NCBI GenBank assembly: GCA_030535355.1
Contig: JAUNIO010000019.1
Span: forward strand, 1 to 44,919
Reading direction: 5' to 3'
Length of the DNA: 44,919 nucleotides
Source of the DNA: a bacterium
GTDB lineage: Bacteria > Vulcanimicrobiota > Xenobia > Xenobiales > Xenobiaceae
The notes under the pieces are model-generated. The model saw only the letters and a list, made by a program, of their open reading frames with translations, ran no database searches and was not told the DNA's origin. Every line of letters begins with the position of its first letter. The stretch's first letter is position 1. Below, piece by piece: positions 8,424 through 17,040 of the stretch. Position numbers and translations under genes: made by a program.

Positions 8424-9254
8424 ATGAAAACCACATGCAAAAATATTTCCGCAGCTATGGTCTTTGGATTGGTGCTGAGCACGGCTATTTCCGTGCAGGC
8501 TGAACCGGCTGGTTTGCAGTCTGCCGGGAAGTTATTGGCGCAGTGTGCTGTTGAGAACGATGCCGAGCGCGACGCTTTTGTGGGAACCTGGCGTCGCACC
8601 AATGTGGACGAAGCCCATGCCGCCAACTTGAGCATTACCAAAACCAATAAGCCCAAACAGCTTTACGTGCGCATGCGCGCTTACAGCGGCGGCAACCAGG
8701 GAGAAATCTCCGGCATGGCTGAGCTTAACAACGGCACAGCCATCATGCACTTTGAAGATGATAAGGCAGTTTATGGCAGACTGACTCTGACCATGGGGCA
8801 AACCGGTATTTCTGTGGAGTACATGGGTGAGCACGCGGTTTTGGGTTTGGGCAACGGGGTGACCCTGGAAGGTGTGTATGTTAAGGGCCAGCCTCATTAT
8901 ATCGCTCAGGTCGAGCCGGAGCGGGTTTTCGGCACGAAGGAAAACGTACAGAGGGCTATCGCTCTGGTGGGCGAGAAGAATTTCCTCAATCTGCGCGACA
9001 TGTTTGCCAACGCTATTGTGCGGGAAAATGAGCCTTTCCGTTACAGCGGCTTTATCCAGGGCGCGGGCATGGAAACCCAGGCGCGTGCGGATAAAGCGGG
9101 GCATCTTTATATTTTTGGGCGCAATGTCTTTCCCGGCGATCGGGAGATGGTCTTTTATACCAACGATGCGGATTACGCCCATAAGCTGCCGGATTGGCTG
9201 GAGTTCTACGGCGATTCGCGGGATGTGCGCATCATCTATAAGGATGTTAAGTAA
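8424..9254 (+). CDS. secreted protein of unknown function
   Basis: This 276-residue protein begins with a signal peptide (MKTTCKNISAAMVFGLVLSTAISVQA, cleavage near residue 26). GGAGACAG upstream acts as the ribosome site. The mature part looks like a beta-rich lipocalin-type fold (FVGTWRRTNVDEAHAANLSITK, then YVRMRAYSGGNQGEISGMAEL), with a second domain from ~165. The same opening logic, a W-x-R or A-W-K strand after a short helix, is seen in the unrelated secreted protein at 16409. The downstream Fic gene starts two bases after its stop, so the two are probably cotranscribed. No family assignment is possible by eye. Confidence 0.75.
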   Translation: MKTTCKNISAAMVFGLVLSTAISVQAEPAGLQSAGKLLAQCAVENDAERDAFVGTWRRTNVDEAHAANLSITKTNKPKQLYVRMRAYSGGNQGEISGMAELNNGTAIMHFEDDKAVYGRLTLTMGQTGISVEYMGEHAVLGLGNGVTLEGVYVKGQPHYIAQVEPERVFGTKENVQRAIALVGEKNFLNLRDMFANAIVRENEPFRYSGFIQGAGMETQARADKAGHLYIFGRNVFPGDREMVFYTNDADYAHKLPDWLEFYGDSRDVRIIYKDVK

Positions 9255-9256
9255 CA

Positions 9257-10000
9257 GTGTGTGGCGGCGATTTGGCGGAGCTGCTGCGCCGCATAGACGC
9301 TAAACGAGCCGAGCTGAACAGTAAGCGCCCTTTAACTGCTGGCGAATTGGCGCGGCTGTATGAAGACTTCGCTGTGGAATATACTTATAATTCCACCGCT
9401 ATTGAAGGCAATACCCTTACTTTGCGGGAAACCGATTTGGTATTGCGAGGGCTTACCATAGATAAAAAACCTTTGAAGGACCATCTTGAAGCTGTCGGTC
9501 ATAAAGAGGCCTTTGACTATGTTAGAGAACTAGTCCAAACTCAAGAACCTGTGTCAGAGTACGTAATTAAACAGATTCATAGTTTGGTATTGGCCGATAA
9601 ACGCGAAGATCGCGCGGTATATCGCCAAATTCCTGTGCGCATTCTAGGCGCGTCTGTCGAACCTGCGCAGCCCTATGATATTCCGCTGCGCATGGAGACT
9701 TTGCTGGCGGAGTATGCTGCCAGCAGAGAACATATTATCGTTAAGGCAGCGCGTTTTCATTGTGATTTTGAAGCCATCCATCCGTTTATCGATGGGAATG
9801 GCCGCACGGGGCGGCTGCTCATAAATTTGGAATTGATGAAAGCTGGTTTTCCGCCCATCAATATTAAGTATGCGGATCGCCGCGCGTATTACGATGCCTT
9901 TGAAATGCGCAACAGTGGCGATGGGGCGATGGCTATGGCTGCGCTGCTGGCGCGTTATGCAGATGAAGAGCTCGGAAGATATCTGAACCTGTTCGCCTGA
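9257..10000 (+). CDS. Fic family protein (class II, N-terminal inhibitory helix)
   Basis: This is a 247-residue enzyme with the complete Fic active-site motif HPFIDGNGRTGR (H175-R186), which predicts AMP transfer or another nucleotidyl-type transfer to a hydroxyl side chain. The N-terminal helix carries the autoinhibitory STAIEGN (46-52), whose glutamate blocks ATP gamma-phosphate binding in this class. The GTG start at 9257 lies two bases after the preceding stop, implying translational coupling. There is no separate antitoxin gene, consistent with intramolecular inhibition. A bidirectional terminator follows at 10086. The target is unknown. Confidence 0.92.
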   Translation: MCGGDLAELLRRIDAKRAELNSKRPLTAGELARLYEDFAVEYTYNSTAIEGNTLTLRETDLVLRGLTIDKKPLKDHLEAVGHKEAFDYVRELVQTQEPVSEYVIKQIHSLVLADKREDRAVYRQIPVRILGASVEPAQPYDIPLRMETLLAEYAASREHIIVKAARFHCDFEAIHPFIDGNGRTGRLLINLELMKAGFPPINIKYADRRAYYDAFEMRNSGDGAMAMAALLARYADEELGRYLNLFA

Positions 10001-10085
10001 AAAGGCGGTTCGGGGGAGAGAGTTGCGTTGGGCTGGAGGGTAGGTGCGGTTAGGCCTGGTTGGCTGGCGTATGATTGGCATATAT

Positions 10086-10135
10086 AAAAACAGCCTGCCC
10101 ATTGATTTGAGTCAATGAAAAAACAGGCTGTTTTT
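10086..10135. terminator. bidirectional rho-independent terminator
   Basis: AAAAACAGCCTG (10086-10097) pairs with CAGGCTGTTTTT (10124-10135). An inner ATTGA/TCAAT stem shortens the loop. A- and T-tracts on both sides serve the convergent Fic gene and the minus-strand gene at 10159. Confidence 0.85.
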
Positions 10136-10158
10136 ATACTGTAAATAAAGCTGAAATC

Positions 10159-10686
10159 TTACAGCTCGGCACCAGCCCCCCAAGGGGAGCCGCTGGCTGA
10201 ACCGTTGTAATAGATAAGCTTTAGATTATCGCAGAGATAGAAAGCCTCATTATCAATAGAGGTTACGCTGTCAGGTATGCTGACAGTGTACTCTTTGGCC
10301 AGGGAAGCCGCAGTGCCTCTAAGGTAGTCGTGCAGCCCCTGATCGACGGGAACGCGCAGGTTAACGGTGGCGATGGAGCTGTCGGCGTCGTAGGTGTTTA
10401 AACTATCCAACCAGGCTAAGTCCTGCTGGTTGACCTTGGCACCGTTGATGAATACCTCAGCGCTGACACTGCCGGTCGCGTCGGTTGCAGGATCAACCTG
10501 GGCGCAGATTTGCGCAACAGGAGACTTGTATTTGCTGTAATCGGGAGCAGCGGTGATGGATTCGATAGTTACCTCAGGGGTGTTAGAGGCGAAGGCCCTT
10601 AGCGGGAGGGTCAAACAGAATAGGGCAGCTAACAGAAAAGCCGCAGCGCGGCTCAGTTTATTATATGGTATAACGCTTCTCCTCAT
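10159..10686 (-). CDS. small secreted protein with one BspA-type leucine-rich repeat
   Basis: This 175-residue protein has a signal peptide (AAAFLLAALFCLTLPLRAFA, cleavage ~residue 34). The mature N-terminal domain (~35-130) is unassigned. The C-terminus contains a single LRR_5/BspA unit (SIPDSVTSIDNEAFYLCDNL, then LIYYNGSASGSPWGA). BspA proteins normally have many such units, so this may be a truncated surface protein or a protein with a capping repeat only. The gene ends at the shared terminator. A start further in (MRR) is supported by its position after AGGAGTACAGAGATAT. Confidence 0.7.
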   Translation of the reverse strand: MRRSVIPYNKLSRAAAFLLAALFCLTLPLRAFASNTPEVTIESITAAPDYSKYKSPVAQICAQVDPATDATGSVSAEVFINGAKVNQQDLAWLDSLNTYDADSSIATVNLRVPVDQGLHDYLRGTAASLAKEYTVSIPDSVTSIDNEAFYLCDNLKLIYYNGSASGSPWGAGAEL

Positions 10687-10793
10687 ATATCTCTGTACTC
10701 CTTATTGCAATCAGCCGATCTCTTTAACTAAATTTTGCGCCTGCAAAAAATGATTACTCATATTTTACAGGCGCAAAAGTATTTGGAGGCGTA

Positions 10794-11402
10794 TTAAATG
10801 CGGTTTTCTTTAATCTCTTTGTCGGAAATCTCTCGCCACTCTTCGCTTATGTTGTTCAGGGTGTGCCTAAACACGCGATTGCTTTTAGTCAGTTCCTTGA
10901 TATCTTTAGCTGACAGAGGCTTTTTGAGCTGGCAAAATTTGTCGAGGTGCATGTTATACTCATAATCGGCCTGCCCGTCGCGTTCTTTCTTGTTCAGCTT
11001 GCCGTCCGCTATTCCGTAGGCGATGATACCTGTGCCATTTTTGTATAAAAATACGGTATCTCCGCGCTGTAAGCGTTCGATTTTTTCCCGCCAGCCGGGA
11101 CAATAAGCCGCTGCTTTGTGTTCGCTGAGCATTTCCTCCATATCACTGTCGCTGTTGCCGTAATTTGTGTTCAGAACGTAGCTGTGGCGTTCGTATTTTA
11201 AATCGCTTCCCAGGGGCGAATACGTATTGAACTCAATATAGTGAGTGTTGCCGATCTCGAATACCCAATATGTGATCGCGTCTATGCTGAGCCCGTTGTT
11301 TTCCTAAAATTTGATGGCTTCTATGGTCTTTTGTTCCAGGCCGTTAGTTACAATCAGAAAATGCTGGCGGCGGTTACAGTATCTGAAGTAGCGATGAAAT
11401 TA
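10794..11402 (-). pseudogene. decayed gene with in-frame stop
   Basis: Reading the minus strand from ~11402 gives FHRYFRYCNRRQHFLIVTNG, continues to TIEAIKF, then TAG (near 11308), and carries on in the same frame as ENNGLSIDAITYWVFEIGN through to ENRI and the stop at 10794. The downstream part alone (ATG at 11141) encodes 115 residues including GWREKIERLQRGDTVFLYKN, an EVE/PUA-like 'small-molecule-modified base' type strand. No start codon remains upstream because TAA precedes FHRY. It is best read as a broken gene rather than the short ORF. Confidence 0.6.
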
Positions 11403-11500
11403 GCGGTGGAGGTATAGTAGGTATATTAGAAAGAGTATATCAGCGCTGGCTAGAATAATACAGTTATTTATTGCATATTGTGATGAGGCTGGATTGACAA

Positions 11501-13261
11501 ATGGCGAGAATGATACCTGATATTCCGAAGAACTACGATCCCAAAAGCCATGAGGGTTTTATGTTTGAGGAGCTGGATGAGCTTCCAGAGGAATATTATG
11601 TGTTTCACTCTTTTTCTATCGTCACCGTCAAGTCTGATACGCTGCTGGAAAGCGAAACCGATTTTGTTATCTTTCACCCGAAAAAGGGTATTATCTGTTT
11701 GGAAGCCAAAGCCGGGCAGGCCGATTACGCTGAGGGCTGCTGGCGCTACGGGAACGGGGATAAAATGCACAATGGCGGCCCTTATTACCAAGCCAATTCC
11801 AGCAAGTGGAAGCTTTTGGACTATATGCGCCGATGCGGCTTGGCTTACGAAATGGAACACTGCAAATTATTGCACGCTGTTTGGTTCCCCGATGTCCCGG
11901 CGGAGAAGCTGAAAAAAATAAACTTGCCGGCGGAGGCGGAACTGCAGATAACGCTGACTGCGGATGATTTCGGCAGCATCCGTGAAGCTGTGGACAGAAT
12001 CTTTGCTTTGGAAGTCCCCGGCGGGATTGTTACCAGCCTGTCCAAGACCAATATTAACAACATTCTCTATAAAGTGCTGGCTCCGGCATTTCAGCTCATC
12101 TCCCTAAAGGAAGCTGCGACAGAGCGGACCAAGAGGGTCTTCAAAAGAATGCTGAATGAGCAGGTCGCTTTGCTGAACTATTTGGAAGAGCAGAAAAGCG
12201 CTATTATCAACGGTCTGGCGGGTACGGGCAAAACGGTCATGGCTGTCAGCAAGGCCATGCGCCATGCTGCCCGGAACGAAAAGGTTTTGTTTCTCTGCTA
12301 CAATTCTTTTTTGAATGAGCATCTGAGAAAAGCCTATCCTTCATACTTCATCAGCTATTACACCATCGACGGCTTTGCCTGTAAAGTCTGCGACACGCAG
12401 ACGCCTGACTATAAATTGCTCCGTGAACGCCTGGAAGACATGTTTTATAATGACAGTTTTGAGTATCAGCATGTCATCATCGACGAAGGCCAGGATTTTG
12501 GCAAAGCGGAGCTTGAAGAGGAAGGGGTTATAGACCTGCTCAAAGCCAACGTTCTCGACAATGACAGCCATCCTGGGTCGTTTTATCTATTTTACGATAA
12601 AAATCAGCTGGTTCAGGCTCAAAAAGTGCCTGCTTTTATCCAAGAAGCCGACTGCAAACTGACGCTGTACCGTAATTGCAGAAATACGGAAAGCATCGCC
12701 TCTACGTCGCTAAAACTGCTGGGTTTCGGCAAAACACCCCTGCTGATCAATGATGCAGTCAAAGGGGACAGAACTGAAATAGGCTTCTGTACTGGAGCAG
12801 AAGCGACAGTAGAGCTGCTGAACAGCGCGATCGCTAAATATAAAGAAGCGCGCTGTCAAAACATAGCCATACTGACCTGCAAGACTGAGCAAAGCAGTAT
12901 TTTGGCCGATTACTGCAAAGATTCCAGCTATAAAGGCGGTATCAAATTTACCACCTGCCGCAAGTTTAAAGGTTTGGAAGCCGATGCCGTAATCGTTATT
13001 GACGTAGATAAAGAAACGTTTGCCGATCCCCAAGGCGAACTGCTCATGTATGTCGGCGCTTCCAGGGCTAAGTTCAGCCTTTGCTGTCTTATCAATATGA
13101 GTGAAGATGATTGTTATCAGGTGCTGCAGCAGCGTAATGAAAAACTTCCAGAAGAGGCCAGAGAGAATTTGGATATTAAGCGCATACGCGATGTATTTAA
13201 GTATTTTGCCAATTACTTTAACGCCGATGTTTTCTGCCGGGCCGCTGCGAAGAAACTGTAA
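11501..13261 (+). CDS. NERD-domain nuclease fused to SF1 (UvrD/DUF2075-like) helicase
   Basis: This is a 586-residue protein. The N-terminal NERD nuclease has D54 in SETDFVIFHP and E68/K70 in ICLEAKAG, the PD-(D/E)XK triad. A superfamily 1 helicase core follows: Walker A GLAGTGKT (238-245), Walker B HVIIDEGQDF (D328/E329), Q/R motifs YRNCRNTESIAS, and motif VI-like LMYVGASRAK. The combination is typical of DNA-processing proteins found in defence or accessory regions. The ribosome site is weak (GAGG). It stands alone, with Fic genes and pseudogenes around it and no obvious partner. A repair role is possible. Confidence 0.88.
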   Translation: MARMIPDIPKNYDPKSHEGFMFEELDELPEEYYVFHSFSIVTVKSDTLLESETDFVIFHPKKGIICLEAKAGQADYAEGCWRYGNGDKMHNGGPYYQANSSKWKLLDYMRRCGLAYEMEHCKLLHAVWFPDVPAEKLKKINLPAEAELQITLTADDFGSIREAVDRIFALEVPGGIVTSLSKTNINNILYKVLAPAFQLISLKEAATERTKRVFKRMLNEQVALLNYLEEQKSAIINGLAGTGKTVMAVSKAMRHAARNEKVLFLCYNSFLNEHLRKAYPSYFISYYTIDGFACKVCDTQTPDYKLLRERLEDMFYNDSFEYQHVIIDEGQDFGKAELEEEGVIDLLKANVLDNDSHPGSFYLFYDKNQLVQAQKVPAFIQEADCKLTLYRNCRNTESIASTSLKLLGFGKTPLLINDAVKGDRTEIGFCTGAEATVELLNSAIAKYKEARCQNIAILTCKTEQSSILADYCKDSSYKGGIKFTTCRKFKGLEADAVIVIDVDKETFADPQGELLMYVGASRAKFSLCCLINMSEDDCYQVLQQRNEKLPEEARENLDIKRIRDVFKYFANYFNADVFCRAAAKKL

Positions 13262-13388
13262 GGCGGCCGCCCTGATGCGGTTCGTTAACTCTTGTTTTCG
13301 CGAAACATAACGGATCGTTTCTCGGGCCAAGGTTCTCATGTGAGCGGCAGCTGCGTGTTCGCTCTCTTCAACGATGGTTAGAATAGTA

Positions 13389-14441
13389 TTAGTGCTGTGC
13401 TTGCATTATTTTCAGCAGCGCTGCAACATCGTCCGCAGAGGTCGCCCAGCTGGTGGCTAAGCGCACAACGGTATGGCTTGTATCGGGCTTTTCCCAAAAA
13501 CTCATTTCCACTTGGGCGGACAGTTCTTTCAGCCTGGCATCTTCGAGTTCGATAAATAATTGATTGGTCGGTGAGGGATAAGCCAGTTTATAGCCGCAGG
13601 CTTGCAGCCGTGCGCTGATTATTTCGGTAGCTTCGATAGCGCTGCGGCCGATCTCAAAATAAAGATTATCGCTGAACAAAGTGTCGAACTGGAGACCTGC
13701 TATACGTCCCTTGGCTAAAAGTGCTCCGCGCTGTTTGATAATCGTAAATAGATGGGGAATGTAATTGTGCTGGGGAATGACCGCAGCTTCCCCGAATAAA
13801 GTGCCGCACTTGGTGCCGCCGATGTAAAAGGTCGTGCACAGCCTGGCTATATCGATAAGAGAGACATTGTTGGCGGGACTGGCCAAGGCGTAGGCCAGCC
13901 GGGCGCCGTCGAGGTATAGAGCAATATGGTGAGCGGCGCAGACTTCGCTGATTTTGGTAAGTTCTTCCAAGGAATACAGCGTGCCATATTCCGTAGGCTG
14001 AGAAATGTAAACTAGCCCTGGCATGACCATGTGCTCGCGGTTCTCGTCTTGCCAGTATGATTGTATATATGCGGATAGCGTTTCGGCGTTAATTTTGCCG
14101 AAACGATGGGGAAGCTCCAAGACCTTATGTCCTCCCGCTTCTATGGCTCCGGCTTCATGAAGGCTGATGTGTCCGCTGTCCGCGGCGATTACGCCCTGAT
14201 ATGGCTTCAGGAGCGCTCCGATCATCACGGCATTGGTTTGGGTGCCGCCCATGAAAAAGAAAACGTCGGCTTCGGGAGTTTGGCAGGCGGCGCGGATTTT
14301 TTGCCGGGCCGCTTCGGAGAATTCGTCTAGACCGTAGCCTGCGGTTTTTAGCATGTTGGTCTCGGCTAAGCGCTGCAGAATGCGCGGGTGGGCACCTTCC
14401 AGATAGTCTGAGGCAAATGATAGCTTGGGCCGGGTGTTCAT
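13389..14441 (-). CDS. low-specificity L-threonine aldolase (beta-eliminating lyase family)
   Basis: This is a 350-residue PLP enzyme that cleaves L-threonine/allo-threonine to glycine and acetaldehyde. The ATG at 14441 (MNTRPKLSFA) follows GGAG by nine bases and gives the family's usual beginning with SDYLEGAHP. An extension to 14474 is unlikely. The PLP lysine is K211 in YIGGTKCGTLFGE, and D178 in LYLDGARLAYAL contacts the ring nitrogen. MGGTQTN binds the phosphate. The gene is monocistronic. Confidence 0.9.
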   Translation of the reverse strand: MNTRPKLSFASDYLEGAHPRILQRLAETNMLKTAGYGLDEFSEAARQKIRAACQTPEADVFFFMGGTQTNAVMIGALLKPYQGVIAADSGHISLHEAGAIEAGGHKVLELPHRFGKINAETLSAYIQSYWQDENREHMVMPGLVYISQPTEYGTLYSLEELTKISEVCAAHHIALYLDGARLAYALASPANNVSLIDIARLCTTFYIGGTKCGTLFGEAAVIPQHNYIPHLFTIIKQRGALLAKGRIAGLQFDTLFSDNLYFEIGRSAIEATEIISARLQACGYKLAYPSPTNQLFIELEDARLKELSAQVEMSFWEKPDTSHTVVRLATSWATSADDVAALLKIMQAQH

Positions 14442-14954
14442 CACGTTATTCTCCAAATATATTATCGCTGTCAAGCCAAACAGCCATATTAGAGGCTGGC
14501 GCTTGTTTTGCCTGCATCATCATTTGCTGAATGGGTAAGATCATTTAGTTAGTGATTAGCTAACTAGCGAACTATATGACTTCCCCTAAAGGATGGGAGG
14601 GGGAGATGCCGCGACTGCGGCAGAGGGAGTACACAAAGCTGTTGTTGAATTCTGCGCTTAAAAGCAAATAACGCACCTTCGAGAGGTCTGCGTTATTTCT
14701 GCTTAACAATCCGTGGCTAGCCGATTGTTATTTATGTAATGTGATTGGTTCTCGCTCTAAGCACTGGCTAGGTGCTGTGATTATTTTATAGCACAGGAAC
14801 CTTAACTGCATTGTCTGACAATCTGAAGAAACGATTAAATCTGCTGAAGTCCGAAAAGGGCGAGCTAGTAGAAGATTATTCTTTTTTGTGGATAAGGCTG
14901 GCAGCGGCATCCCAGGAATAAAGCGCGGGATAGTTAAATGAAACAAGTGCTGAC
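14442..14954. other. gene-poor interval with repeat copy A
   Basis: Apart from the small-RNA-like element at 14656-14831, I see no coding gene. 14580-14640 is a purine-rich patch without clear function. 14860-14950 is open in short frames only. Confidence 0.6.
14656..14831 (-). ncRNA. repeated small-RNA-like element, copy A
   Basis: One of four ~175-bp copies. On the minus strand an extended -10 TGCTATAAA (14793-14785) predicts a start near 14778. The transcript would contain the stem AACAATC/GATTGTT (14705-14729) around GGCTAGCC. It would end in AAATAACGCA/TGCGTTATTT (14666-14698) followed by GCTTTT. The layout resembles type I antitoxin RNAs. This copy has no AAA_14 remnant visible beside it. 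Confidence 0.6.
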
Positions 14955-15941
14955 ATGAGCGGTTATTCTCCTCTTTTTCAAATGACGGATGAAATTACCC
15001 ACCTGGTGATCGATATCGCCGAATTGGTGGGCATCATTTCCGTTGACGTTCGGTTTTCGCCAAATCCCAGACTGAGGAGAATAAATCGTCTGCGCACTAT
15101 TCAAGCGTCGCTGGCTATAGAACAGAATACGCTGTCCTTGGCTCAGGTCAGTGCGGTTATCGCGGGTAAGCGCGTGCTGGGTCCGCCGGAGGATATACGC
15201 GAAGTGCAGAACGCGTATGAAGTCTATGAACGCATGAGCCAGCTTGATCCGTTTTCCTTGGACGATCTGCTCTTGGCTCACAGTTTGATGATGCGGGAAT
15301 TGCTCTCTGATGCCGGGTGTTTCCGCAGCGGCAATGTCGGGGTGTTTAGCGATACCGGCGAACTTATCCATACCGGCACGCTCGCCGCTTATGTTCCCCA
15401 GGTCATGCGGCAGCTCTTTGCGTGGCTGAGGGAGAGTCAGCTGCATCCTCTAATCAAAGGGTGTGTCTTTCACTATGAATTCGAGTTTATTCACCCTTTC
15501 TCCGACGGAAACGGCCGTTTGGGGCGCTTTTGGCATTCGCTGATTATCAGGCAGTGGCGGCCTATTTTGGCCTGGTTGCCTGTGGAAACCATGATCCGCG
15601 AACATCAGGAGGAGTATTATCAGGCTCTTAACAGCGCCGGGAGTAGCGGAGAATCTACGGATTTTACGGCTTTTATGCTGAAGCTGCTGCGCGATCTGCT
15701 GCGGGATATACAAGCAGGCCAGCAGGAAAATGTCGGTAAAAATGTCGGAGACGGTATTAACCAAAATGCTCGCGCGGTATTAAATATTTTGCGAGCAAAG
15801 CCTCAAGCTACCGCTAAAGAAATAGCAGTTTTATTAAATTTGTCGCTCCGGCAGGCCGAGCGTCTGCTTGCGGGCCTGAAAGAACGGCGGCTTTTGGCGC
15901 GTCACGGCTCTCCGCGCCGCGGCTGGTGGGAAGTTCTGTAG
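14955..15941 (+). CDS. Fic family protein with C-terminal winged helix
   Basis: This is a 328-residue protein. The N-terminal inhibitory helix carries SLAIEQN (52-58, glutamate present). The catalytic motif HPFSDGNGRLGR (180-191) is complete. The C-terminal ~70 residues (ARAVLNILRAKPQATAKEIA, then LSLRQAERLLAGLKERRLL) form a winged helix, as in the common 'Fic plus wHTH' architecture, suggesting DNA binding or autoregulation. The start lacks a clear Shine-Dalgarno. It is independent of the Fic protein at 9257 and much diverged from it. A C-terminal scrap of an AAA_14 gene follows. Confidence 0.9.
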   Translation: MSGYSPLFQMTDEITHLVIDIAELVGIISVDVRFSPNPRLRRINRLRTIQASLAIEQNTLSLAQVSAVIAGKRVLGPPEDIREVQNAYEVYERMSQLDPFSLDDLLLAHSLMMRELLSDAGCFRSGNVGVFSDTGELIHTGTLAAYVPQVMRQLFAWLRESQLHPLIKGCVFHYEFEFIHPFSDGNGRLGRFWHSLIIRQWRPILAWLPVETMIREHQEEYYQALNSAGSSGESTDFTAFMLKLLRDLLRDIQAGQQENVGKNVGDGINQNARAVLNILRAKPQATAKEIAVLLNLSLRQAERLLAGLKERRLLARHGSPRRGWWEVL

Positions 15942-15968
15942 CGGTGTCGGTGTGTCAAGGCCTCAAGT

Positions 15969-16030
15969 ATTGGAAAAACAGCTATCAGATGCTGCATTTG
16001 GTCGGTTTTCTGCTCAGCGAAAAGATTTAA
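15969..16030 (+). pseudogene. C-terminal scrap of an AAA_14/DUF4143 gene
   Basis: QMLHLVGFLLSEKI followed by TAA matches the C-terminus QMLHLFDFLLNERALEEI of the intact gene at 31819. One extra base upstream breaks the frame (LEKQ versus LERGY). As with the intact gene, the small-RNA-like repeat (copy B) follows within ~45 bp. Confidence 0.7.
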
Positions 16031-16075
16031 GAGATATATCGAGGTATAATCTTTGGCCGGTTTGTGGCAAATTCC

Positions 16076-16252
16076 GCTTAAAAGCAAAATAACGCACCTC
16101 CGAGAGGTCTGCGTTATTTCTGCTTAACAATCCGTGGCTAGCCGATTGTTATTTATGTAATGTGATTGGTTCTCGCTATAAGCACTGGCTGGATGCTATG
16201 ATTATTATATAGCACAGGAATATTAACTGTATGGTCTGATAATCTGAAGAAA
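16076..16252 (-). ncRNA. repeated small-RNA-like element, copy B
   Basis: The organisation is the same as copy A: TGCTATATA/TATAAT -10 region on the minus strand (16214-16204), inner AACAATC/GATTGTT stem, and terminator arms AAATAACGCA/TGCGTTATTT at 16087-16119. It directly follows an AAA_14 C-terminal remnant. Confidence 0.6.
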
Positions 16253-16408
16253 TGATGAAGCTTACCGTGTTAACCAGGAGCGGTATAAGGCTCTCTGAAT
16301 ACTTACAGCAGTAATATGCAATTTTTGAAAGTTCAAGTTTGCCAGCAGACAGCTGCCCGATGCCTGCTGACGGCTGATCGCTATTGCAATACGTTAGGGG
16401 GGGAACAC

Positions 16409-16939
16409 ATGAAGAATCGCTATTTTGCATACTGTCTTGCGGCTGCTGCTGCGGTATTATTAACATTAGTTGCTTTTAGTTCTGCCAGTGCCGCCCGTGC
16501 CGATTGCACCCTTGACGATTTCTATTGGTACATAGAGGGTGTTAAGCAAAACGGCATTCCCCGCGATGCTACAATTATTACCGATAAGTCCAAAATTAGC
16601 GGGGCCTGGAAGTGTTTTGTGGAGGTCGATCCCCAGGATCAGCGTCAATCAGCGGCTGTGCAGTATGCGTTCGTTAATATCGCTGTCCAGGGCGATGCGA
16701 TTAAGTTTAACTTGAATCCGCTTCGCATCAAATTCGCCCGCGAGGCCAATTTTCACGATCTGAGCCGTCAGGCGGACAGTATTTATAGAGGGCGCTGGGA
16801 AAACGGCGGCATTTACGTTACCGGCCCCGGCAATATCCGCATCAAGAAATTCTACAGTCATAACGGTCGCCAATACGCTATTGGCGAAGGCCTGCTTCCG
16901 GACGGATGCTTGGAAAACTACGCTTTGGTGCGGCCTTGA
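16409..16939 (+). CDS. small secreted protein of unknown function
   Basis: The ATG at 16409 is preceded by a strong AGGGGGGG site. An upstream ATG at 16316 in the same frame lacks one and would bury the signal peptide. The 176-residue product begins MKNRYFAYCLAAAAAVLLTL with cleavage near ASAARA (~residue 30). The mature part contains a predicted beta sandwich (ISGAWKCFVEVDP, then AVQYAFVNIAVQGDAIKFNL) and ends ENYALVRP. No family is recognised. It is followed by an unrelated zinc-ribbon gene after ~100 bp. Confidence 0.75.
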   Translation: MKNRYFAYCLAAAAAVLLTLVAFSSASAARADCTLDDFYWYIEGVKQNGIPRDATIITDKSKISGAWKCFVEVDPQDQRQSAAVQYAFVNIAVQGDAIKFNLNPLRIKFAREANFHDLSRQADSIYRGRWENGGIYVTGPGNIRIKKFYSHNGRQYAIGEGLLPDGCLENYALVRP

Positions 16940-17040
16940 GCCTGCTCTGTAATCAAAGTCCGGACTAATCTCGGGCAGATATTATCAGACTGGCGTGCAT
17001 TCTGTTGTCGCAGTTATAAACGGTGTTCGAGGAGGTAAGT

